Assembly: GCF_016019955.1 (NCBI RefSeq)
Contig: NZ_JAECRZ010000004.1
Span: forward strand, 1 to 64,000
From: Thiosulfatihalobacter marinus
GTDB taxonomy: Bacteria; Pseudomonadota; Alphaproteobacteria; Rhodobacterales; Rhodobacteraceae
Direction: 5' to 3'
Length of the DNA stretch: 64,000 nt
This document shows, piece by piece, positions 43,875-50,828 of the stretch (its first letter is position 1; each line of letters opens with the position of its first letter). Both the position numbers and the translations under genes were made by a program. Under the pieces are notes generated by a model. It did not search any database. It was not told where the DNA came from and saw nothing but the letters and a program-made list of their open reading frames with translations.

Positions 43875-45397
43875 TGTGTTTCCTCCTCCAGGATCAGCGG
43901 CACCGGCGCCACCTGCAAATCATCCACCCGCAGCGGCCCCGTCGGCTTGGCCAGCCGATTGCGCACCACCCAATAAAGCCGGTCGGATGCCCGCGTGATC
44001 GCCACATAGGCCAGCCGCTTCCACAACGGGTGCCCCGCCTCGACCCGCCCCATGCGCGCCGCCACGAACAGATCGGGCGCGAACACCTGCACGTTCTCCC
44101 ACTGAGACCCTTGCGCCTTGTGGATCGTCACCGCCGCGCCATGCAGAAAAGCCGCGCCCATTCGCGCGGCAAAGGGAATGAACGGCTCTTCCTCATCCGG
44201 CTTTTCGATCTTCACGATCGAGGCCGCCGACACGCGGGGATCTTCAGCGCCGATCACATGCAGACGCGAAAACCCCGGCTTGCGGCCCCGGCCCAGATAG
44301 ATCACCTGCGCGCCCTTGATCAGCCCGCGCGCCTCCAGATCCAGCCGTTTCTTGCGATGCTTCAGCGGCAGCTCGATGCCGTCGCAAATCAGCGGCTCGC
44401 CTTCCAGCAGATCGTCCTCGGGCGCGCCATGCACCTGCCGAAACGCCTGGATCAGGCGGATGCGCGTCGCGTTGCGCCACACCAGCACCGGCGACCGCGC
44501 CATCAGGTCCACTTCCACCCGCTGGGCCCAGACCACCCGGTCATCCTTTTGCGCGGTTTCCTCGACCATGCGCTCGAAATCCTGAAATTCCAGCTGCGGA
44601 TCGCCCAGTGCATGGGCCAGGTCCAGGATCGGGTTGTCCGCATCCTGCCGGTGAACGCGGTGCAATTCGTGCCTGGCCGCTGCCGGCAACTTGTCGAACA
44701 CCATCGCCCCGGACTGGTTCACCGGCGCCAGCTGCGCCGGATCGCCAAACAGAACCAGCGTCGAGAAAATCTCCTTGAGATCATCGAACTGGCGGTCATC
44801 CAGCATCGAGCCTTCGTCCACGAATCCGATATCCAGCGGCTCGTCGCGCCGTTTCCAGCCGGTGATGAAGTCCGATCCCCGCAGCCCGGCCGCCGCCAGC
44901 GCGCCGGGGATGGACTTGTGCAGCTTGTAGAACTCCGCCGCCCGGTCCAGCGCCAGATCGGTCAATCCCTCGATCTCCGGGCGTTCGCCAGTCCCCGCCA
45001 GCCACTCGGCGATCTTTTCGTATTCCGGGTCATAGACCGGTGTATAGATGATCCGGTGAATCGTCGTCGCCGGTACACCGCGCATCCGCAACACGCTGGC
45101 CGCCTTGTTGGTGGGTGCAAGAATCGCCAGGGTGCGGCGATCCTTGCGCCTGCGCCCCTCGTAATCGCCCGAAACGATATCGACCCCGGCCTCCTCCAGC
45201 GCCTTGACCATCTCGGCCAACAACAGCGTCTTGCCCGAACCGGCCTTGCCCAATACCGCTGCCACGGCCTGCTGTCCCTCGCGCGGCGGGGTCAGCGCGC
45301 CATCGTCAATATCCACCCCCGCGCCGCGCAGCAACTCGGCAAGGCTGTCATAGGCATCGGCCTGGTCGGGGCTCAGGGTCAGCGCGGTCTTGTCCAT
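43871..45397 (-). CDS. RecD-like superfamily 1 DNA helicase
   Basis: The 508-residue ATP-dependent helicase of the RecD/UvrD-C type has Walker A GKAGSGKTLLL (near 50), motif Ia APTNKAAS, Walker B VDEGSML, motif III FGDPAQLAPV, motif V TIHKAQGSQWENV and motif VI VAITRASDRLYWV. It lacks the RecB-interacting and N-terminal parts of true RecD, so it resembles the stand-alone RecD2-like or Dda-like helicases. It may serve recombination or phage defence, but the neighbours (luxI, SDR) do not tell. It follows luxI after 50 bases. Confidence 0.87.
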   Translation of the reverse strand: MDKTALTLSPDQADAYDSLAELLRGAGVDIDDGALTPPREGQQAVAAVLGKAGSGKTLLLAEMVKALEEAGVDIVSGDYEGRRRKDRRTLAILAPTNKAASVLRMRGVPATTIHRIIYTPVYDPEYEKIAEWLAGTGERPEIEGLTDLALDRAAEFYKLHKSIPGALAAAGLRGSDFITGWKRRDEPLDIGFVDEGSMLDDRQFDDLKEIFSTLVLFGDPAQLAPVNQSGAMVFDKLPAAARHELHRVHRQDADNPILDLAHALGDPQLEFQDFERMVEETAQKDDRVVWAQRVEVDLMARSPVLVWRNATRIRLIQAFRQVHGAPEDDLLEGEPLICDGIELPLKHRKKRLDLEARGLIKGAQVIYLGRGRKPGFSRLHVIGAEDPRVSAASIVKIEKPDEEEPFIPFAARMGAAFLHGAAVTIHKAQGSQWENVQVFAPDLFVAARMGRVEAGHPLWKRLAYVAITRASDRLYWVVRNRLAKPTGPLRVDDLQVAPVPLILEEETQ

Positions 45398-45447
45398 GGC
45401 GCGACCCTACAGCCGCGCCCCGGCGGGTGCCAGCGCAGAACACCGCC

Positions 45448-46086
45448 TCAGGCGCTTTGCGCCAGGCGCGCCGCCGCGCCGCCGCCAAACGCCGCATCGA
45501 ACCAGGCACGCGACAACTCCGGGTCCAGACCGGCGCGCGCCGCCACCGCGCTGCGGGCCTCTTGCGTAAAGCTCCACAGGCCCACGCTGATCCGCTCCCG
45601 CCCCTCGCCCTGCGCGCCCAGCACCTCGGGGGACGAGCCGATCAGCCGATAGATCCGCACCATGCGCGCATCGAAAACGCCCACGTAATGCTCTACCCCG
45701 AAACCGGTCATCACCTCGCCCCCGCCTAGCATCAGCGCGGCCGCCGTGCGCGGCTCGGCGTCGCGCGCCAGACAGAACCGGGTGCATTCCCAGATTACCG
45801 GGCTTTGGATCCGAACCCCGTCCGTCAGGTGCAGAAAATGGTCGTTCACCATGCATGGGCCGGTTGTTGGCAACAACCGCATCGAACCACCATGGCTGCC
45901 GTCAGGTTTCTCCCAGATCACATAAAGCGGGTTCAGCGCGTCATATTCATCGCGCTCCTCGCCGTTTTCATCCACCGTGACATCCCAGTTCAGCCGGGTG
46001 CGAAACTGGTCGGCCCGGTCGCGGAACATGCCGCGCTTGAGCTTGGGAAACATGTGCAGGTCACTGGCGTAGATATAACGGATCAT
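45448..46086 (-). CDS. luxI: Acyl-homoserine-lactone synthase (LuxI family)
   Basis: The 212-residue autoinducer synthase joins an acyl chain from acyl-ACP or acyl-CoA to S-adenosylmethionine. The invariant family residues are all present: Arg24, Phe28, Trp34, Asp46, Asp49, Arg70, Phe84, Glu100 and Arg103, in the surroundings RTRLNWDV, DEYD, SMRLLPTTGP and IWECTRF. GGAGGG precedes the ATG. The LuxR-type receptor gene lies 90 bases upstream on the same strand. A CtrA-like box inside a large palindrome precedes luxI. Acyl chain length cannot be read from the sequence. Confidence 0.93.
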   Translation of the reverse strand: MIRYIYASDLHMFPKLKRGMFRDRADQFRTRLNWDVTVDENGEERDEYDALNPLYVIWEKPDGSHGGSMRLLPTTGPCMVNDHFLHLTDGVRIQSPVIWECTRFCLARDAEPRTAAALMLGGGEVMTGFGVEHYVGVFDARMVRIYRLIGSSPEVLGAQGEGRERISVGLWSFTQEARSAVAARAGLDPELSRAWFDAAFGGGAAARLAQSA

Positions 46087-46129
46087 GTGGGCATCCCTCC
46101 GACAATTCGAGCGGGAACAGCCCTAGCGG

Positions 46130-46161
46130 GACATGCTTAATGCTGGCCTAACCTGCATGTC
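46130..46161. promoter_or_regulatory. Long palindrome and CtrA-like box upstream of luxI
   Basis: GACATGC (46130-46136) and GCATGTC (46155-46161) are perfect inverted arms 18 bases apart. Between them lies TTAA (46137-46140), seven bases, CTAACC (46148-46153), a one-mismatch CtrA site. A TTAACC half-site follows at 46168-46173. This is the only non-coding space between luxR and luxI, so it is the likely control region of luxI. Confidence 0.55.
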
Positions 46162-46176
46162 GGTCCGTTAACCTTT

Positions 46177-46896
46177 TCAGACAACAATCAACCCGCGCGT
46201 CATCGCCTGAGCTACCGCGTGGGTTGTGTTAAGCGCGCCCAGCTTGAACCGGGCGCTTTCGATATAAACCCGCAACGTATGCTCCGAGATTGACAGGGTT
46301 TCGGCCACCTGTGCCCGGCTGTACCCCATTGCCAAAAGTGTCATCGCATCCACTTCGCGGGGCGACAGGGCGCGGGCCTGTTCCGGTGCGCGCTCCGGCT
46401 CGAAATCCAGCGCCTTCTGATTGAACTCATGCGCGATCAGGATCAGGTCGCGCCGGTTGGCGTCGGTAAAGACCGCCCAGGTATCGTCGTCACAGTGATG
46501 GCTGACAGTGAACAGCGCGAACTGCCCGTTTGGCCCCCGGATCGGGATCGAGAATCCCTGATTGCCCACCCCATATTCGATCGCCTCGCGCTGAAAGGCG
46601 CGCGCCGCCTTGCCGGACCAGTCCAGCCGCTTCCAATCAACCGGGTGAAACCTTTGATAACACCCGATAATTACCGGATCAATGCGGATGTAATCCTGTT
46701 CGATATAGCGGTCGCGCCAGGCGTCGGAATAGGTGCCACAGCCATATTGTTCGCCCGCCGAATTGACCCAGTGATAGACCATATGGTCTATCCCAAAATG
46801 ATCGCGCAATGCCTCGGTTGCATGTTGCAGCGCATCAAGCTCTTGCGCGTGCGTCAGCTCCTCCAGTATCGTTTCCCGCCGTTGCGTCATCCCCAT
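46177..46896 (-). CDS. luxR: LuxR-family autoinducer-binding transcriptional regulator
   Basis: The 239-residue receptor-regulator has an N-terminal autoinducer-binding domain with the conserved Trp/Tyr/Asp set in DAWRDRYIEQDYIRIDP and the DW stretch after it. The C-terminal LuxR helix-turn-helix is ALSPREVDAMTLLAMGYSR plus ISEHTLRVYIESARFKLG. The start is placed at ATG 46896. ATG 46890 is possible. The reading frame continues upstream to 47022, but that part overlaps a different small gene and is Trp/Arg-rich, unlike the family. Its partner luxI lies 90 bases downstream. Confidence 0.9.
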   Translation of the reverse strand: MGMTQRRETILEELTHAQELDALQHATEALRDHFGIDHMVYHWVNSAGEQYGCGTYSDAWRDRYIEQDYIRIDPVIIGCYQRFHPVDWKRLDWSGKAARAFQREAIEYGVGNQGFSIPIRGPNGQFALFTVSHHCDDDTWAVFTDANRRDLILIAHEFNQKALDFEPERAPEQARALSPREVDAMTLLAMGYSRAQVAETLSISEHTLRVYIESARFKLGALNTTHAVAQAMTRGLIVV

Positions 46897-47050
46897 GCCG
46901 CGCCGCCCCTGTGTTATGCGCCAACGACACGATCTCCGTCGCAGCCACCAGCCTTGTATCATCCAGCTGATCGGCCAGCCCATCCAGGCCATTCGCCTGC
47001 GCAAAAGTCCGAAGGTCCGCAAGCACGTCGAGTATCCAGTCGTATTTCAT
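46835..47050 (-). CDS. Small protein of unknown function preceding luxR
   Basis: The predicted 71-residue protein starts MKYDWILDVLADLRTFAQ, with a well-formed amphipathic helical N-terminal half (ANGLDGLADQLDDTRLVAATEI) and a low-complexity acidic-to-basic tail. The start has GAGAG upstream and lies 22 bases after a perfect CtrA-type box. Its end overlaps the luxR start by 62 bases, so the two may be translationally coupled. The composition of the first 45 residues looks like a real protein. I do not recognise a named family. Possible roles include modulation of LuxR. Confidence 0.62.
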   Translation of the reverse strand: MKYDWILDVLADLRTFAQANGLDGLADQLDDTRLVAATEIVSLAHNTGAARHGDDATAGNDTGGADARARA

Positions 47051-47072
47051 GATTGACTCTCGTTATCAGGGG

Positions 47073-47088
47073 TTAATGAAACGTTAAC
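47073..47088. promoter_or_regulatory. Perfect CtrA-type box before the small gene and luxR
   Basis: TTAA (47073-47076), seven bases TGAAACG, TTAAC (47084-47088) matches the CtrA consensus TTAA-N7-TTAAC exactly. It is 22 bases upstream of the 71-residue gene that leads into luxR. CtrA regulation is inferred from the match and from known links between quorum sensing and CtrA in Rhodobacterales. Confidence 0.68.
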
Positions 47089-47204
47089 ACAAGCATAGCA
47101 CGAGCCGTTCCCGTTAAGATATTCGCTGATTTTCTCTCCCCAGAAATGGTGAGGGGGCGATCCGGCAACCCTCTGAAAGCAAAAAGACGCCTTACCAAAA
47201 CGTA

Positions 47205-47242
47205 AATCACCCCCGAACCGGCGTCGCGATTCGGGGGTGATT
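47205..47242 (-). terminator. Terminator after ccrA
   Basis: A perfect 13-base-pair stem, AATCACCCCCGAA (47205-47217) with TTCGGGGGTGATT (47230-47242), has a 12-base loop. Read on the minus strand it lies 34 bases after the ccrA stop and runs into TTTACGTTTT. Confidence 0.85.
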
Positions 47243-47276
47243 CGTGATCCTGTGGCGCACCTTCCGGGGCGCGCGC

Positions 47277-48563
47277 CTATTTCCCGGCTTCCAGCACATC
47301 CTCGACGGTGCGCAGGCCCGTCCTGGGCGCCTGCACCAGAACCGCCATATTTCCGGGCTTGTGCTCGTTGCGCAGCATCTTCATATGCGCGTCCGGGATC
47401 TCGTTCCAGGCGAACACTTCCGACATGCACGGGTCCAGACGGCGCTCGCACATCAGGCGGTTGGCGCTGGCGGCCTGTTTCAGGTTGGCGAAATGCGATC
47501 CCTGAAGCCGTTTCTGGTGCATCCACATGTACCGCACATCAAACGTTGTGTTGAACCCGCTGGTCCCGGCACAGATCACCACCATGCCGCCCTTCTTCAC
47601 CACCAGCGTCGAGACCGGAAAAGTCGCCTCGCCGGGGTGTTCGAACACCATGTCCACGTTCACGCCCTTGCCGGTAATGTCCCAGATCGCCTTGCCGAAT
47701 TTGCGCGCCTCTTTCAGCCACGCATTGTATTCGGGGCTGTTCACCGTGGGCAACTGCCCCCAGCAATCGAAATCCTTGCGGTTGATCACCCCTTTGGCGC
47801 CCTGGTCCAGCACGAACTGGCGCTTGCTCTCGTCCGAGATCACGCCGATCGCGTTGGCGCCCGCAGTGTTGGCCAGCTGGATCGCATAGGATCCCAGACC
47901 GCCCGACGCGCCCCAGACCAGCACGTTCTGACCGGGCCGCAGCTCGTGCGGGTGGTGGCCGAACAGCATCCGATAGGCGGTGGCCAGCGTCAGCGTGTAA
48001 CAGGCGCTCTCTTCCCATGTCAGGTGCCTGGGACGCGGCATCAGCTGCTGCGCCTGCACCTTGGTGAACTGCGCGAACGAACCGTCGCCCGTTTCATAGC
48101 CCCAGATCCGCTGGGTGGGCGAGAACATCGGATCGCCGCCGTTGCATTCCTCGTCGTCGCCATCATCCTGATTGCAGTGAATGACAACCTCGTCACCCAC
48201 CTTCCAGTTCTTCACCTTGTCGCCCACTTTCCAGACGATCCCCGACGCGTCCGACCCGGCGATATGGTAATCCTGACCATGCACGTCGAAGGGCGAGATC
48301 GGCTGGCCCAGACCGGCCCAGACACCGTTGTAATTCACGCCCGCGGCCATCACCAGCACCAGCACCTCGTGGCTGTCGATTTCCCAGGTATCGACCACTT
48401 CCTTCTGGAACGAGGTATCGGGCTCGCCATGGCGTTCCCGGCGGATCGCCCAAGCGTACATTTTCTTGGGCACATAGCCCAGCGGGGGCATTTCCCCAAC
48501 TTCATAAAGATCCTTTTCAGGTGCCTCATACGCTGCGATGGCGCTTTCAGTATCCAGAGCCAT
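47277..48563 (-). CDS. ccrA: Crotonyl-CoA carboxylase/reductase
   Basis: The 428-residue medium-chain dehydrogenase/reductase reduces crotonyl-CoA with NADPH while adding CO2 to form ethylmalonyl-CoA, the signature step of the ethylmalonyl-CoA pathway for acetyl-CoA assimilation. The carboxylation-site residues are conserved: Asn in AAGVNYNGVW, Glu in IWGYETGDGSF and His in GSHFANLKQA. The NADPH loop is VWGASGGLGSYAIQLA. AGGAGG precedes the ATG. The mutase of the same pathway lies at 50829 on the other strand, and both promoters carry GCAAT palindromes. Confidence 0.96.
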   Translation of the reverse strand: MALDTESAIAAYEAPEKDLYEVGEMPPLGYVPKKMYAWAIRRERHGEPDTSFQKEVVDTWEIDSHEVLVLVMAAGVNYNGVWAGLGQPISPFDVHGQDYHIAGSDASGIVWKVGDKVKNWKVGDEVVIHCNQDDGDDEECNGGDPMFSPTQRIWGYETGDGSFAQFTKVQAQQLMPRPRHLTWEESACYTLTLATAYRMLFGHHPHELRPGQNVLVWGASGGLGSYAIQLANTAGANAIGVISDESKRQFVLDQGAKGVINRKDFDCWGQLPTVNSPEYNAWLKEARKFGKAIWDITGKGVNVDMVFEHPGEATFPVSTLVVKKGGMVVICAGTSGFNTTFDVRYMWMHQKRLQGSHFANLKQAASANRLMCERRLDPCMSEVFAWNEIPDAHMKMLRNEHKPGNMAVLVQAPRTGLRTVEDVLEAGK

Positions 48564-48638
48564 GTGTTTTGCCTCCTGTTAACGTCCTGTTTGCCGCGAC
48601 GCAGAATCGCGGGGTCTGAGGATGGAATATCGGTGGCT

Positions 48639-48652
48639 TTGTAATATTGCAA
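48639..48652. promoter_or_regulatory. TTGTAATATTGCAA palindrome upstream of ccrA
   Basis: A 14-base palindrome with a single mismatch pair lies about 76 bases before the ccrA start. Related words occur before ecm (50792) and before the 53-residue gene (61353-61380). TTGCAA-type sites are known for short-chain acyl-CoA regulators such as RamB and PccR. Binding here is a proposal. Confidence 0.5.
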
Positions 48653-48687
48653 CCTCAATCAAGTCATTTTTGTAATTTTATGACCCA

Positions 48688-48716
48688 GCAGGCGCAGAAA
48701 TTTCCGCTGCGCCTGC
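48688..48716 (-). terminator. Terminator after the acyltransferase gene
   Basis: GCAGGCGCAG (48688-48697) and CTGCGCCTGC (48707-48716) pair perfectly over ten bases. On the minus strand the hairpin begins a few bases after the acyltransferase stop codon and leads into an AT-rich tail, upstream of the ccrA promoter. Confidence 0.75.
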
Positions 48717-48720
48717 ACGG

Positions 48721-50079
48721 TCACATCAGCAGATGCCGGATCGAATTTGCATAGAAGGCCAGCGCGGGCCTTTCCTGGGGATTGACCGAGAAACAGCCCT
48801 CCGCCTTGGTGACGATACGTCGCTGCGCCAACATGCGCAGCCCGACCTCCACCGCATAGCTCAGATCGTCGCGCGGCATGTGCACATGGGTGGCATCCAG
48901 CTTGACGGCCCAGGTGGCGAATTGCGCCTCGATAGATGCGCGCGACAGCGGCTCGGCGGCGTCTTCGATGATCGCCGCCACCAAAGGCACCGGCAGCACC
49001 GGCACCACCGCGTTGATCCGATGCATCAGCTCTTCGGCCAGCGGTCCGGCCACCTCGCCCGCGTGATGCGCGCCGAACGCCTTCAGCGACAGCGGGCGCC
49101 CGAAACTCACCGCCGCATAGCCGAACCGGTGAAACCTGCCCCGCAGCCGCAACCACAGTTGTTTCAGAAAGAACCCCCCGATCACGCTGATGCGCGCCCG
49201 GAACCCCTTGCCGCCCCGTGCCAGCGCCTCCAGCAGGATGCGGTCCTCCAGCACCCGGTCGTAATTCAGCGCCACCGGCACGAACACCACGTCGCGCGCC
49301 TCTGGATCGAACCCGTCGGTGATGTATTTCAGCAACCCTTTCCTGGGCTCCTGCGGCGCCCCGTCCAGGCTCAGCCGGCCTTCGAGGAACATCGCCTGCG
49401 TCACCCCGCCCTGCGTGGCCAGCCGCACATAGGCCGCCAGAACCTTGCGGTACAGCGCATTGCGCGATTTGCGCCGGATGAAATAGGCCCCCATCGCCTT
49501 GATCAGCCGGCTCAGCGGCCAGACCCGCGCCCATTCGCCCACCGCATAGGCCAGCGCCGAACGTTCCGCCGCCAGATAGGTCACCAGCACGTAGTCCATG
49601 TTGGATCGGTGGTTCATCACGAAGACCACCGTCGCATCCTTCGGAATATTGCTGATGCCCGATTCGTCGAAATGCGCCAGCCGCACCCGGTACAGCGCGG
49701 TGCTCAACAGCCTGGCAACCCGGATCGCGACCCCGAAATAAGCCGAAGCGGAAAAGGACGGCACGATCTCGCGGGCATAGCGTTTGGCCTCTTCAAAGGC
49801 GACGTTTTCCGGAATGCCCTGTTCCGCCGCGCGATCCGCCACCGCCTGCGCCACGTCCGGCTGATAGATCAGCCGCTGGATCATGTCATAGCGCCGGGCC
49901 AGCCTGAACGGTTCGATCGGGCGCTCCAGCCGCATGTTCAGCTGCGCCACCGCCTTTTCCATCCGGCGCCGGAAGAACCAGCGCACCGACGGGAACAACA
50001 GATGGCTGGCCGCCGTCACCGCCGCGAACAGCAGGATCAGGATAAAAAGCCAGAGGGGAAGTTCGATGGTGCTGCCCAT
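48721..50079 (-). CDS. PlsB-like glycerol-phosphate acyltransferase
   Basis: The 452-residue membrane-bound acyltransferase has an N-terminal membrane helix (LWLFILILLFAAVTAA). The catalytic HX4D is in NHRSNMDYVL, followed by FLEGRLSLDG and FVPVALNYD, the order of motifs I-IV of the PlsB/PlsC superfamily. The length and the presence of a C-terminal domain point to the PlsB side: first acylation of glycerol 3-phosphate. PlsB itself is longer (about 800 residues), so this is a short relative. ATG 50079 is preferred over the TTG at 50094. It is divergent from the GNAT gene. Confidence 0.82.
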   Translation of the reverse strand: MGSTIELPLWLFILILLFAAVTAASHLLFPSVRWFFRRRMEKAVAQLNMRLERPIEPFRLARRYDMIQRLIYQPDVAQAVADRAAEQGIPENVAFEEAKRYAREIVPSFSASAYFGVAIRVARLLSTALYRVRLAHFDESGISNIPKDATVVFVMNHRSNMDYVLVTYLAAERSALAYAVGEWARVWPLSRLIKAMGAYFIRRKSRNALYRKVLAAYVRLATQGGVTQAMFLEGRLSLDGAPQEPRKGLLKYITDGFDPEARDVVFVPVALNYDRVLEDRILLEALARGGKGFRARISVIGGFFLKQLWLRLRGRFHRFGYAAVSFGRPLSLKAFGAHHAGEVAGPLAEELMHRINAVVPVLPVPLVAAIIEDAAEPLSRASIEAQFATWAVKLDATHVHMPRDDLSYAVEVGLRMLAQRRIVTKAEGCFSVNPQERPALAFYANSIRHLLM

Positions 50080-50141
50080 GGCCAACTCTTGCAATGCGCG
50101 CGCGCAAGGTAAATATCAAACTGCACCGCAAAGGATCATTG

Positions 50142-50756
50142 ATGCGCACCGTGACCATCTCTCCGGGCTTTACCGAGGCCGAACGCCCACAGGTCGCCGG
50201 GCTGTACTGGCAGGCTTTTTCCGGCAAGCTTGGCCCGGTCATGCGCCCCGAACACCACGCGCTGACGTTCATTGCCTCAGTGCTCGACCCCCAATTTGCG
50301 CTTTGCGCCCGCGACGCTGACGGCACCCTGCTGGGGGTCGCCGGGTTCAAGACCGCCTCGGGCGCGCTCGTTGACGGTGGCCTGCGCGACATGGCGCACA
50401 TCTATGGCTGGGCGGGGGCCCTGTGGCGCGGCACGGCCCTGTCGCTTCTTGAACGCGACACCGTCACCGATACGCTTCTGATGGACGGTATTTTTGTCGC
50501 GCCCGCCGCGCGCGGGCTTGGCGTGGGCACGATGCTGTTGCGCGCCATCAAACGGGAGGCGGTCGATCTGGGCCTGTCCGGTGTCCGGCTTGATGTGATC
50601 GACACCAACCCGCGCGCACGCGCATTATATGAGCGTGAAGGCTTTGTCGCGGGCGAAACCGAACATCTTGGCCCCCTGCGTCACATCTTCGGCTTCTCAA
50701 GCGCAACAAAGATGGTATGCCCGTCAGGCTGTGATTGCCGCAACGCAGCGAATTGA
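50142..50756 (+). CDS. GNAT-family N-acetyltransferase
   Basis: The 204-residue protein has the acetyl-CoA loop DGIFVAPAARGLGVGTMLL and the C-terminal TNPRARALYEREGF helix of the GNAT superfamily. The substrate is not recognisable. The first 90 residues are unlike RimI and contain the YGWAGALWRG stretch. AAGGA precedes the ATG at 50142. The frame is open 16 codons upstream. It is divergent from the acyltransferase gene and upstream of ecm, whose promoter lies in the 72-base gap. Confidence 0.8.
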   Translation: MRTVTISPGFTEAERPQVAGLYWQAFSGKLGPVMRPEHHALTFIASVLDPQFALCARDADGTLLGVAGFKTASGALVDGGLRDMAHIYGWAGALWRGTALSLLERDTVTDTLLMDGIFVAPAARGLGVGTMLLRAIKREAVDLGLSGVRLDVIDTNPRARALYEREGFVAGETEHLGPLRHIFGFSSATKMVCPSGCDCRNAAN

Positions 50757-50791
50757 CTTGCACATGATATTTCGCATATCTACGCTCTGAC

Positions 50792-50804
50792 GCAATAATA
50801 TTGC
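50792..50804. promoter_or_regulatory. GCAATAATATTGC palindrome upstream of ecm
   Basis: A perfect 6-base inverted repeat around a central A lies 25 bases before the ecm start codon. It shares the GCAATA/TATTGC arms with the ccrA site at 48639 and the site at 61368, suggesting a common regulator for the ethylmalonyl-CoA pathway genes. Confidence 0.5.
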
Positions 50805-50828
50805 CCAAACGATTCACGAGGTCGCCCC

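Noticed and set aside
46897..47022. Extended luxR N-terminus
   Set aside because: The extra 42 residues are Trp/Arg-rich, unlike LuxR proteins, and lie in the out-of-frame shadow of the small 71-residue gene.
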